A stretch of 64,000 nt of DNA from Trametes villosa (Eukaryota; Basidiomycota; Agaricomycetes; Polyporales; Polyporaceae): the NCBI GenBank assembly GCA_002964805.2, contig PUDQ02000010.1:2542001-2606000 (forward strand). Reading direction: 5' to 3'. Positions 11,768 through 24,900 of the stretch are shown one piece after another. The notes under the pieces were generated by a model that was given only the letters and a program-made list of their open reading frames with translations, made no database searches and was not told where the DNA came from. Both the position numbers and the translations under genes were made by a program. Every line of letters begins with the position of its first letter. The stretch's first letter is position 1.

Positions 11768-12240
11768 GCAGCGAGTTTTTCGGTTTTCAGACGACTATCT
11801 ACCGCGGACGGTTCATTCGGACGAGGCCTACTTTGTATGAATAGTAGCAAGTCACGGATACGCATTGGAATACAAGCAGAACTAGGTAGGAATCTCCGAC
11901 TCACGCAAGGAGCTAAGTCAGGTAGCGAGGAACGAACGGTCTCATATAACAAGGAACGAACGGATGCGGAAAGTCACTGCGGGAGCTGGTCGTCGGGGTG
12001 GGGCTCAAGAAGGTTCGCGCGGCGATGTGGGCATTGTTCATGAGGTATAGTACAAGACATGACTGGTCAAGGGGCGTTATGCTAACATTCTTCGGTATGT
12101 ACAGTACAAGAAGAGAGAGGGGACGTCGAGGGGATTACTCAACGACAGAAGATGGAGGTGAGCGCACGCCAAGTCTTGGTGTATACTTGCCTGAAGCGGC
12201 TTACTGAACGGTGTCGTTTCAGTATAGATGTAACACTGCG
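11768..12240. other. Intergenic, nothing recognised
   Basis: This stretch follows the stop of the Cys-rich gene. Frames are short and mutually overlapping. The likely 3' untranslated region of the preceding gene lies at the left. No RNA gene or repeat was recognised. Confidence 0.4.
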
Positions 12241-13560
12241 CAAACGCCGCGGCTTACCGGCGGGGGGCGTTGGAGCAGAGGATGAGTGGGGCGTAAGCGC
12301 GCCAGGAGCGGTGACCGGGATGAGGGGGAAAGGGTGAGGGGGATAATCACCTCGTACTTGGGGCGACGCAGGAGCTGTCAAGGCGGGCGCGTGTGCCGCC
12401 GGGGGATCGTCCTGGCACGCGTCGTCCTGGGGCGTCTTGGTTGAGGGGGGCTGGGGAACCCCGGGTGACTGCCTGGGCTCAGGGAGCCGGACGGCTACGG
12501 AGGTCTGGGTGTACGCGGGCCGCGGGGTGGCCGCGGCCATCCGGTCGGATCGCGGGGGTGGGCACTCAGGGCGCGACCGCGCATGCGCGCGTGGTAGAGT
12601 GCGCGCGAGCGATTCACTCGGACGCTTGGGCGGGTCTGCCTGTTTCGTGGACGCCGCACGCCTGGGTCGGTGGTGGTTGGGCGCGCGCTCAGTGTCGAGC
12701 GGTTCCTCGCCGTGGCAGATGGGGCGCGGGAGGAGGCGCGGAGGCGCCATGTCGTTTCGGAGAATGGCACGCTGCTCAGCACAAGGTCAGCGGGGCACGG
12801 TAAGACCCAGAAAGCGCGAAACTTACCGAAAATGTCGTGGGATGTGCTGGGATTGCCCGCGAAGAGGGGACTCCGGGCTTCCGAAGTTTGCGATGGCGTG
12901 GCCGGGTGCGGGTGCGATCAACGAGGGCCGGGGGACGCGAAGACGACGGGCGGTCGGACGGGCGGGCGATGGACGGGCGGGAGGGAGGGCCCAGGCGGGA
13001 ATTGAGGCGGACGAGGGCGGGCGTAGGGTGGAGGAGGAAACTAGGGGAGACGGTGAGGCTGGGGGGGTTCGAGGACGAAGTGAAGGGCAAGACGGGCGAG
13101 GACGAGACGGGCGGGGTCGAATGCAACCGGGAGAGCAGACGTGGAGGGGCGAGAAGCAGGACGAGAGCGTCTGGGGGCGCGGACGCGGACGCGGGCGATT
13201 GTGGTTGGGGGTAAGGACGAAGACAGGGCCGGGGACGGGCTGGGGAGAGAACGGGGCGACAGGCGGGTTTGGAGAGGATCAAGGGCGGGGGCTCATGCAC
13301 GGCTTGAGGCGAGGATGGGGTCGGGATTGGGGGAGGCCCGGGAACGAGGGACGAGGGACGAGAACCAAGGGGAGGGGTAGGTAGGCAGGCGAGGACGTAC
13401 GAGACGGTGAGCCGCGCGGTGGTGTGGGCGCGGTGAGACCGGACTGCGGCGGCTTCGTCTGCTGCGAGTACACAGGAGCCGTCCGGAGCGGGGGCGCGTC
13501 GTTCTATCGGGTCCGCCAGCAGGCAGGGGGAAGTAGGGCAAGCGAGATGGGCAGAGACGA
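12240..13560. other. Strand-asymmetric G/A-rich (polypurine) tract of about 1.3 kb
   Basis: The plus strand is dominated by G and A, for example the stretch 12950-13350, with very few pyrimidine runs. The bias itself creates long open frames on both strands: Gly/Arg-rich on plus (12437-13384), Pro/Ser-rich on minus (12139-12750 and 12776-13300). None has a recognisable domain. The minus-strand frame ending at 12139 closes with a basic segment (LKRHRSVSRFRQVYTKTW), so a small Pro-rich minus-strand protein cannot be excluded, but I favour non-coding sequence. Confidence 0.55.
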
Positions 13561-13900
13561 GGGCGAGAGAGGCGCGCGGCTCATGCGAGTCGACGCGTGA
13601 CCCGATTGGGACGTGCCCAGCGCGCGCATAAGTAAATATATTCGACAGCGCGCCGGCGACCGTGGGTGTGAGGTCATAGAACGCCTTGCGCTCTACACAA
13701 CCTGAGTATCGTTAGAGGGCGAACGCATCCCGATTGTCTCGGACGATCGATATTTTGCGGGGTGCGCCACTGCACTGATGGACTTGGCCGATCGCGTATA
13801 ATGAACACCGGCTTGAACACCGGTTTGCCGGTGATCAGATCGAGCTGCCCGGGGGCGCGGACGTACTGATTATGATCACTATATAAACCCCACAAAAAAA

Positions 13901-13977
13901 GGACTAGTGGCGGAGTGGTATCGTGCGCGCTGCGTCTGTGCGGGCTCGGGGTTCGACTCAGCGTCAGCCCTTTTTTT
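13901..13977 (+). ncRNA. tRNA-like Pol III unit (degenerate tRNA or SINE head)
   Basis: An A-box (TGGCGGAGTGG at 13907-13917) is followed by a B-box-like GGTTCGACTCA at about 13949-13960, and then by a T7 run at 13971-13977 that would terminate RNA polymerase III. The intervening bases fold as a tRNA. The D stem GCGG pairs with TCGT using wobbles, and the anticodon stem CGCGC pairs with GTGCG. The T stem is weak (two or three pairs) and the acceptor stem pairs at about 5 of 7 positions. The anticodon loop would be TGCGTCT, which lacks the universal U33. That argues for a pseudogene or a tRNA-derived SINE, not a working tRNA. A TATA-like ATATAAA lies about 20 bp upstream. Confidence 0.5.
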
Positions 13978-14758
13978 CCTGCCTCTCCGCAGAACCGTTT
14001 TTTCTTTACTAACGCACATTTGTGCAGTAGGTAATGCTCCAAACATATTTGAGGGTGCGTGCGCGCGGCGGGCCGATGTGCGACTGCAGACAGAGCCGCA
14101 GGGCGCGACATACAGATCGTGCCCGCCCGACTTACAAGTCGCGCCAGACGCGCAGCGCGCGACGCGCGCCGCGCGTAGTGGCAGTGCGCACGGGCGCCTG
14201 CGACCAGTAAACCGGCGGATCCATAGGTCGGGTGGGTATGCTAAACCCGCCCGATCTACATATCTAGATGTATAATCTACGCCCGTCAGACCGTCTTTCG
14301 CTGCGATCTATCATTTTAGGTATCTACAACTTGTTCACCAGGTGCTAACAGGTAGGCACGCTGAACGCCTTACCCACAACTCGCATACGGACTCGCGCTG
14401 AACGTTGCAAGGAACTTTCAGTGTGGCAGTCCAAGTGCGGTGAGTATCCGCCTTCTTCGTGGCACAGGCCCACCTTGGGTGGCGACGCTGGATTCCTATA
14501 ATGGCTGAAGCTTCGAACGAACTAGGACGCCCTCAAAGTAACCCTGCTCGATGGGGCAACGATCTTGCAGTACTGACCGTGTGCATGCTGCCGGCACAAC
14601 GAGACGTCCAACATGTTTCCTCCGTGCCGTCCAGAACGCCGCCCAGTAATCTTGGACATTATATCTATGGTTGAATCACATCGTCTTGGCCGACACCATG
14701 CATTACAAACCAACCATGATTCCATATCCAAGCGAAACAGCCGTCAATCTCACATTCC
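13978..14758. other. Intergenic between tRNA-like unit and epoxide hydrolase 3' end, with one hairpin
   Basis: No gene was recognised. An imperfect inverted repeat of 12-nt arms (10 of 12 complementary, 7-nt loop) lies at 14226-14256, GGTCGGGTGGGT against ACCCGCCCGATC. The AT-rich segment after it, around 14258-14276, contains TATCTAGATGTA. The right end presumably carries the 3' untranslated region of the minus-strand epoxide hydrolase. Confidence 0.45.
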
Positions 14759-16408
14759 TCACGCAGCATACCCATTCTTCCCCGGGACAACCCCAAACGC
14801 AGGCCCGCCCTTCCCAAACATCCTCCTCACATCGTCCGCCAACTCCTCCGGGTGCTCGTGCGCCGCAAAGTGCCCGCCGTGCTCGTGCTCCGACTCGAAC
14901 ACGATGTTCCCCAGCGTCTGCAGCCACCTAGTGCGTCCCGGGGCGTCAGTATCACTCGCACGCGGCACACCTGAGCCTGAAGACGACGTACTTTCTGGGG
15001 ACGCGGTTCAGCTCCTTGGGAAAGTACGCGAACCCGAGCGGGATCGTCGTCGCCTTCACGCCTTCGATCGCCGCCCGCTCGAACCCGCCTGTCATCTCCT
15101 TGTAGATGCGCAGGGACGCGCCGGGCCCCGCGCGCGAGAACCAGTAAATCGATACCCACTCCAGCACTATCCCACACGCACGACCGTTTAGCACGCCGCC
15201 ATCTGGTACCGCAAAGACACGGACGCAGCTCACCTTCATCGTCCGTCCACGGATATTCGTCCGTCCAGTCGACCAGCTTCTCGTAGATCCACGCAAGGAG
15301 CCCCACGGGCGAGTCTGCGAGACTGTAGCCCAACGTCTGCGGTCGCGTGGACTGCTCGTGCGAGTACCCCGAGCCCTTAGACCTGAAGACTTGCGACCGC
15401 GCCCACGCCTCCTTCTCACGTTGAGTGTACGGCGTGATGAGGTGCGTCAAGTACAGCCAGGGCGAGCTGGAGAACGTCGGAGGCAGGGCACTGTAACACA
15501 TGAGTTAGCAGGGCAGCCAACTGTGTCAGAAGGGTCGACACTCACTTCGTGTAGTTGGTGAGCCAGCCCTTGACGTTCGTGTGCGCGTAGTAGGTGGAGA
15601 GGTACCCCGCGATCTATGTCCATACGATGAGTATAAATGTGAATGCAGCATCCGCGCTGTCACTTGCATAATGTCCCCAGTCGCCTCCTTGAACCACTAT
15701 GACACAAGACTGCGGTTAGAGCAGTCACGAGTCCGCTCGGACAGTAAGACGTACCATAGTTTTCATATCCAAGGCTGACCATCAGCTTGTTCGCAACCTA
15801 CAAGGTCCCCGGTTTATCAGCGCGCCCCTTACAGTAAAGCTTCCTACATGGTACACGCACCTGTGCATACTCCTTCGAAGCAAAGCCCTTCTTCTTCGGC
15901 GCCTCCGAGAACCCGAACCCGGGCAGGCTGAGTGCGACGACATGGAAGCTCGGCTGGTCCGGCGCGCCCGCGGTCAACAACGGCAATAGCTTCCTGACCT
16001 CAAGGAAATGCCCCGGCCCTACTCAACGACGACTCCCATTAGTGACCCCTCACACACCCAGCCCATCCGACACTCACATCCATGCACGAACAGCAGCGGG
16101 ACCGCATTCTCCGTGACCTCGCTCCTCTTGTGCACATAATGCACACTGAGCGTGCCGAACCCGTCCACCTCAATGTCGCGCGTGAACTGCGGGAGCGTGT
16201 TGATGGCCGCCTCCGCCGCGCGCCAGTCGAAGCCGTCCTTCCAGCGCGCGGCGAGGCGGCGCACGTCCGCGAGCGGCGCGCCGTACTCCCACTCCGCGTC
16301 ATCGAGCTCGTCGGGGAAGCGCGCGAGCTCGAGACGCTGCCGGAGCTGCTCGAGCTCTTCGTCGGGGACGGAGAGCGTGAAGGGTTTCTCGGTCGTGTCG
16401 GTGGTCAT
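14759..16408 (-). CDS. Epoxide hydrolase, EHN-domain (microsomal-type) alpha/beta hydrolase
   Basis: Predicted to open epoxides to vicinal diols by the two-step alkyl-enzyme mechanism. The N-terminal exon holds the EHN domain ([21 protein letters not shown], split here by its Leu/Arg pattern, then WEYG and WRAAEAAIN). The hydrolase core then shows PLLFVHG (oxyanion HG), [12 protein letters not shown] and QGGDWGH, where the Asp is the nucleophile. The cap region follows with [14 protein letters not shown]. The C-terminal [13 protein letters not shown] supplies the catalytic His. At least six introns were traced by frame continuity. One of them (15667-15614) uses a GC-AG boundary. The ATG at 16408 ([10 protein letters not shown]) fits the family start; an in-frame upstream ATG at 16510 probably lies in a spliced leader. 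Substrate is unknown; fungal members act in detoxification or secondary metabolism. Confidence 0.92.
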
Positions 16409-17300
16409 GCTATGGGAGTAACCTCGGTGAGCAACAATGTAAAAGTCGGAAGCAATGAAGACGTACTTTTCGTAAGGTTGTGGTAGTACAGTGCAAAAGT
16501 GCTGTTTCACCTTTGCCCTCGCTCAGGGTCTCAGTGCAAGGTTCCTGGAGGGGATACGGCCCTTTATATCCGTGGCAGGATTTGCAAACGGCGCAGCACG
16601 GGTCAGCCGACGCTCAAGAAGCCGTCCATGGACTCGGAGCGAGTCTGACAAAGACGGGGGGTCGTTTGGAATAGGACGTCATTTCCTCGCTTATGGAGCA
16701 ATCCGAGTCGACGTCCAAGAGCAGTACTCGCTGGCTAGCGATAGCGCGTATAGTCCTACTGACAGTCCTACCCTTTCACCGGCATTCTGCAAGAAGTGCG
16801 CTGCGAGTCGCGTCGATGGTGGAAGCAGCTGCCGTCAAGTCAGAACGCGCTTCAAGAATGCTTACACGGACGTCTTCCTCAAGAACCCTCAGAATACGCG
16901 CGCGCACCCCAATTTTAGTCTACCCACCTCTTCTCCGGATTTCATCTGTGGACATCCAAGAAGACTCGTATGCTCACCTAAACATAACATCGCTGACATC
17001 TCGCCGGTTGGTCTAGTTCAAAGCTGTCATTGCCCCAAAGTCCAGAAATCAATGGGTCGAAGGTAAATCTCAGCAAGCCCAACGTCGGTGAGTCCGTCTA
17101 TAATGAGTATGAAGATGAGGGTAGGGTGCCTATGCGCGTAGGGTAAGTAGAGAAGGCGTGTGCTGTCTACGGGGGAGGTGGTACAATGTTTGTGATTCAT
17201 TTGCGTATCCAAGAGGGGGCCAAGTCGGCGTCAGTATCGTGGGTGTATGCGTGAAGAACGACGAGTCGAGGGTATCTAAATGGGGTATACGATCATCGCC
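16409..17300. other. Intergenic between epoxide hydrolase 5' end and UGP1 3' end
   Basis: Both neighbours are on the minus strand. The left side is the promoter and leader of the epoxide hydrolase; the right side is the UGP1 3' untranslated region. No additional exon, RNA gene or repeat was recognised. Confidence 0.45.
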
Positions 17301-19403
<2,103 letters not shown>

Positions 19404-20336
19404 GGCGTGGTGGTTGCGCGGGTCGGCGAGGGCGATGAGGGTGAGACAGGTAGGAGAGACGCGAGGGGGAGGGGAGGGGGAATATAATGTAAGTCGAGGA
19501 GTACTTAAGCGGGGATGGGGACGGGTCGGGCTCGATTCTAGATCTGCGCGTGGTGAGTGACGACGCCAATCCGATCGCGCCTGCCCCCCGCGCGGCGCGC
19601 TCTCGCCGTCAGGGCGCTGTTTCGGCGTCCATGGCCTCTCAGCCAGGGGAACTGGAAGGCAGGATGGCAGCACCGGGCGTACATTCTCCACCGCCTGCTG
19701 TATGTCTTGTCGCATCTGACAGAGTGCCGGTGGATGATACAGGGAACGGCCTCCTTACCCCCTGGCCCTGGCCCTGGCTCCAAGTCTCCCGCCCGGCATG
19801 TCCGTGTGCTAGAATAGCCAGGGCGGATACCAGGCAGAACGTGCTCTGTGCCAGAGGCCAGTCTCTGCGCAAACGGCGCAGCAGGAACTCGCGCGTGCAG
19901 AAAACGTGTGCGCGATACTTGTTCCATGGCCGGCAGCGAGGCACCGCGTGGAACATATACCTTTCTCCGAGTGCGGTGTGTCCTGGCGCTACCGACATTC
20001 GGAGGGTGCATAGGTGCTTGTCATTGATGAAACGGTGTATCTCAGCAGAGGAATCGGCAGTACTAGCGCAAAGACGACGACTGGAAAGAAGGAGACGCAG
20101 CAGAGGACGAATTGCCTCCGTATGTCCGCATATATGCACTCCCAAGGGAGCGAACCTTGCACGAATTCAGTCCAGCATGGGCGCCTGCCAGACCGCTGGG
20201 CGCTAGGCGGCGGTGGCTGAGGCTTTTCGGTCGGAGATTGCTTTCCATCAAACCTTGTCTGGTGAACTGTAAGCGTGCATCCACGGTGAATCTGCCGTAG
20301 AGGTGACCGTCCCTCAAGCCCTCAAGACCATCCAAC
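19404..20336. promoter_or_regulatory. Shared upstream region of divergent UGP1 and eS8 genes
   Basis: A 933-bp region between two divergently transcribed housekeeping genes. Open frames within it on both strands are short and lack domains. No TATA box at a typical distance from either start was seen. The eS8 5' untranslated region lies at the right end, where the ATG sits just before an intron. Confidence 0.5.
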
Positions 20337-21375
20337 ATGGGTCAGTGCTGCCCGTCCAATCCTCCACTGTTGCGTTCCCAGTGCTAACTGATTCTGTTTC
20401 CCCCATTCCTACCTCGCCGTATCGTCGCCGACCGCGTTTTTCCACCGCCTATGACATTCCAAACCCGCAGGTATATCCCGCTCTTCAAGGCACAAGCGTT
20501 CCGAAACGGGAGCCCAGCGCCCTCACTACCGCAAGAAGAGAAAGTTCGAGCTCGGCCGTCAGCCCGCCTCCACCAAGCTTGGCCCCAAGCGGGTTCACAC
20601 CGTCCGTGTCCGTGGCGGCAACCTCAAGTACCGCGCTCTCCGTCTCGATGGCGGCAACTTTGCGTGGGGCTCCGAGCATGTGACGCGGAAGACGAGGATC
20701 ATCGGTGTCGTGCGTGTTTTTCTCCTCCGACAAACGGCCACCGTTCGCTTGCAGGGACGAAAATATGCTGATGACTTCATCACCAGGTCTACAACTCGTC
20801 TAACAACGAGCTTGTCCGCACCAACACCCTCGTCAAGGGTGCGATCATCCAGATCGATGCGACCCCCTTCCGTCAGTGGTACGAGGCGCACGTACGTAGC
20901 TGTATGCGTCTTTTCACCCGATCGTGGTGCTGAGCTCGCCTGTCTCTGTAGTACGCCCAGCCCGTGACCAAGCGTGGCGCGAAGAAGGACGCGGCTGCGA
21001 CGGAGGGCGAGGAGGAGAAGAAGCCCTCGAACCACGTGCAGCGCAAGATCGATGAGCGCAAGAAGGGTACGTACCACTTGCGACAATATCCACCTCAACG
21101 CGCACGTACTCATGTCTGTGGTGCAGATGCCAGGGTTGACCCCCTTCTTGAGACCCAGTTCGCCGCTGGTCGTCTGTACGCGTCGATCAGCAGCCGGCCT
21201 GGCCAGTCAGGTCGCGCGGATGGTTACATTCTTGAGGGTCGGGAGCTGGAGGTGAGTGACTGCCGAGTTGGGCTGTCTGTGAGAGAGTGCCGGGTACTAA
21301 AGGACGTGCGTCTGTTTGCAGTTCTACCTGAGGAAGATCAGGACGGGCAAGCAGAAGCACGCACACGCGGCATGA
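20337..21375 (+). CDS. RPS8: 40S ribosomal protein eS8
   Basis: Structural protein of the small ribosomal subunit. Six exons (20337-20340, 20471-20709, 20787-20891, 20952-21066, 21127-21251, 21322-21375) sum to 642 nt, giving 213 residues, normal for the family. The N-terminus [20 protein letters not shown], the block [21 protein letters not shown] split by an intron, and [13 protein letters not shown] are diagnostic. The C-terminus ends in the basic GKQKHAHAA. Exon 1 codes for only ATGG; the remaining 130-bp intron separates the start codon from the rest. Introns 1-5 could host snoRNAs, as in other ribosomal protein genes, but I could not confirm C/D or H/ACA boxes. Confidence 0.97.
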
Positions 21376-21903
21376 GAGTCGCGTGATTCGAGCCTGCTGC
21401 TGCTGACTGGCCCTGGGAGCGGGAGACGGGGACGGAGGCTTTGCACGATAAGCCGGGTGTACACAAAATGCTGCTATGATGTCGACGTCGACGCTCCCGC
21501 TCTGTTTCTCTGCACTCCCTACTGTATGATGAGTATGTCTCACCCCATGCGCGCCCGCAATGCATGTCTGTTCCGCCCCGAGCGCTGTTGTATTGTCCGC
21601 TGTGCATTGTCTGCTGGTCTTGTGTGTGTGCTGTGTGTATTGTCGGCGCATGAGCCGGGTCGGCTGTGGCCAGCGCGAAAGAACGAAAGCTGGAGGGGGA
21701 CTTGTGATGTCAGACACAGCCGGTGGAAATAAAAGAGGGCGTCTAGGCGAGGAATCGCAACCTCCGGGCGTCCCGGCCGCGTCGCGTGTGCTCCTCTCCT
21801 CTTCTCTCCCGCCCTCATCATCCCACCCAGCGTCCTCCCCGCCCCGTCTGTACATTTCCTCCTCCCCCGTTCGCGCCCTCTCGCGTTCGGCCCCTGCTCC
21901 CCC

Positions 21904-24900
21904 ATGCCCTCCGCGATGGCGGGCTCCAGCTCGTCCGTCCTCAAGGGCCAATGGCGTCCAACCAAGATCATGAACATGCGCGACCTCTCCCGGGACGATG
22001 ACTTTCTCAGCCACCTCCTCGTCGAGAAGCTCGGCACAGGCGACGTCCCCCTCGTCGTCCACAAGATGGATCCCTCCAGGCGACTCCCTAAGACCGACGC
22101 AGAACAGCTCCTGCAAATCGTGAGACGCGTGAGTGAACCCCTTCTCTCGCCCTTCCTCTCGCGCCTGCTCACCGCGCACAACGCGTACCCCCCGTCGCGT
22201 CCTCACGCTTGCCCGCGTAGCTTGTTGCCGCCAAGGGCCCCCCTCAGACTGCCATCCGCCAGTCTGTCGACGATCTGCTATCGTACGTCGCCCTGCCCCT
22301 TAATCTCCTCTCCGACTCCGCTCACCGCGCACCCAGTTTGACGGCCGTTCGTTATTATATCCGATCCTATACCCAGAAGCAAATCAACGCATTCGCCACG
22401 TAGGTCGCGCCCCGCTTGCTCGCTTACGCCCGCCCGCTCACGTCTCACATAGCCACGCCTCCCGCTACTTTGAACTCTACCTCCCCTCCGGCTCAATAGA
22501 AATCGCCCACACCTCTCGGTACTCTCACCACACTGGAAAGTCCGAGCTATGCATCCTCGCCACCCGTCCGCTCGCACCAGGCACCGTCATCTCCGAGCTT
22601 AAAGGCTCCATGGCAGACCTAACCGACGAGGAAGACAAGGAACTCAAGGGCACCGATGTCGGCCAAGCAGACGGAGCAGGAATCCGCCGCGATTTCAGCG
22701 TCATCCATTCCAAGCAGCTCAAGAAGAACCATCTATTCTTGGGGCCCGCCCGCTTTGTCAATGTATGTCCTTTCTTGCCCCAGTCCGACGCCCGCCACAT
22801 CCCGCCACCACGCGTGCTGACCGCGCCAATTTTTCCCACATCCAGCACGACTGCGACCACAACGTCGAGCTTTTTCGCGAAGGCAGGTACATCACGTTCC
22901 GGGTGATCAGGCATATCGGAGTTGGAGAAGAGGTGACCGCGCACTATGGCGACGGCTACTGTGAGTGCTTCTTGCTGTGCCCTTCCCATCGCCTTCCCCT
23001 GTTCTGACGCCGCGCCGCCTCTCCCCGCAGTCGGCCGCAACAACCGCCATTGTCTCTGCGAAACGTGCGAGAAGCGCGGGCGCGGTGGATATGCACCGCA
23101 CAATGACGAAGAAGTATCGGATTCCGGTTCCTCCCCTGGCGGCGCTGACTCGGATAACGGCGAGTCAGATTGGACCACAGATCGTGAAGATGCCGCACCG
23201 CAGGTTGCGGTGAACGTCAACGTCAACGAGCGCCGCACCCGCCGTGGCGTATATGCGGTCCTCCCGGACGAGGAACAAGACGCCGCCGAGGGCACAGACG
23301 CCGAGCTCGAGGTCGAGCCGGAGCACGACATCTCGTCCGACCTGACCTCCCTCCCGCTCTCCAGCGCGTCCGCCGCCGCTGGCCCTTCGAAGCTCACGGG
23401 TCTTCTAACGCCGGACACGGAAACCTTGCCGGCAGAAAGTTGTGCAGCGTCCCCGGCGGCAACGCCGCGCAAGGCGACGCCCGCCAGCGCATTCGGGATC
23501 TCGACGCGCGCCCAGAAGGCGCGCGCGGCGTCCGAGCTCGAGAGCATCAGCGCGAAGGGCAAGGGCAAGGCCCCCGCCGCAGCCTCGCGCTCCGCGTCGG
23601 CCGTCCGGCAGCTCGAGACGCCGCCGCTTACCTCCGACAACGGATCTGTGGCGGAGGAGGCGACGCGCCGCTCGTCCTCGCGCCTGCGCACGCGCGGCGA
23701 CGCCGCCTCGTCCGCGTCGCGCCTCAGCACGCCCATGCACGACGCCAAGGGGAAAGCGTCTGCGCACAGCTCGATCGCGGATGTGGCGGACCTGAAGGGC
23801 AAGGGGCGCGAGGACCCGGAGCTGGAGGGGCGGACGCTGCGGCGACGTGCGTTCGCGCCTCCGGCTCTCGACGCGGAGAGCGCGTCCGCGAAGAAGCCGG
23901 GCGATGGTCCGCGCGGGGTCGACGGGAGGCCGCTCCCCACGTGCGTCACCTGCAAGAACGTCCTCCCTGTGATCTCGGTCGACCACCAGGTGGTGTGGGG
24001 TCTGGCGTTGGGGCGGACTGGCAAGCGAGGGCGGCCGCGGAAGAACGCGAACATAGAGTGCCCAAGGTGCGTGAGCTACCCTTGATGAAAACATCACTTA
24101 CCAACCGCAAATTACAGGTGTATGCGCCATTACGCCATATATGCGGTGAAGTGGCCGTCCCGCGTGCCCACCGACGGCACCCCCGCCTTCCTCCCCACGC
24201 CCCGCGACAACAGGAGCATCACCCCCGCCCACCCCTCCGCCCGCGTCTCGCACGCCGCGCTCGCGACGCTCAACCACAAGCTCTCGCACGCGGCCTCCGC
24301 ATCTCGCGCCGCCTCCGCCTCCGTCTCGCACAACCCGCACAAGCGGCAGCGCACGGCCGATGACGACGAGGGCGCGCCCTCGCCGAAGCGGCAGAAGCTG
24401 CCGAGCCCGAAGAAGCGCGGGCGCCCGCCGAAGAACAAGGTGGGCATGTCGACGAAGGCGAAGGAGCTCCTCGGCGTGAACGAGCGGCGCAGCGAGCGCA
24501 CGAGGCGGCCGAGCCTCAAGGCGCGCGAGAGCGAGCCCCCGCCGAAGATCAAGCCCGGCGCGTCGTCTTCGAAGGCCCCTGTCTCGTCGTCTTCGACGTC
24601 TTCCGCTACTTCCTCTGCCACGGACTCGTCTGTCGCCGCTCCACACGTCGAAGGCGAAGCCGTCGCCGGCCCGAGCGAAGGGAGCTCTGTTGTCGAGCCC
24701 ACGACACCGGTGGTCAAGAAGGAGACGATCAAGATACCGACGCCGAAGTCTCTTGCAGTCGCAGCCCAGCCTCGCGAGGCGAACGGTCGCTTCGGCAAGA
24801 AGGAATCCACCAACGGGCGGTACATGCGGAAGAACTTCCAGTTTACCCCGGGAGGTCGCCGACTGGCGCGTGGTAGGAAGCCGAAGTCAGAAACGAAGCC

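Noticed and set aside
12776..13300. 174-residue Pro/Ser-rich minus-strand open frame
   Set aside because: Mirror of the same bias; no recognisable domain. Kept only as a possibility in the tract entry.
12437..13384. 315-residue plus-strand open frame
   Set aside because: Gly/Arg-rich, without domain or start context; produced by the purine bias of the tract.
16406..16510. Upstream in-frame ATG of the epoxide hydrolase giving 34 extra residues
   Set aside because: Extra residues are not hydrophobic or conserved, and a donor-like GTACGT within suggests a spliced leader.
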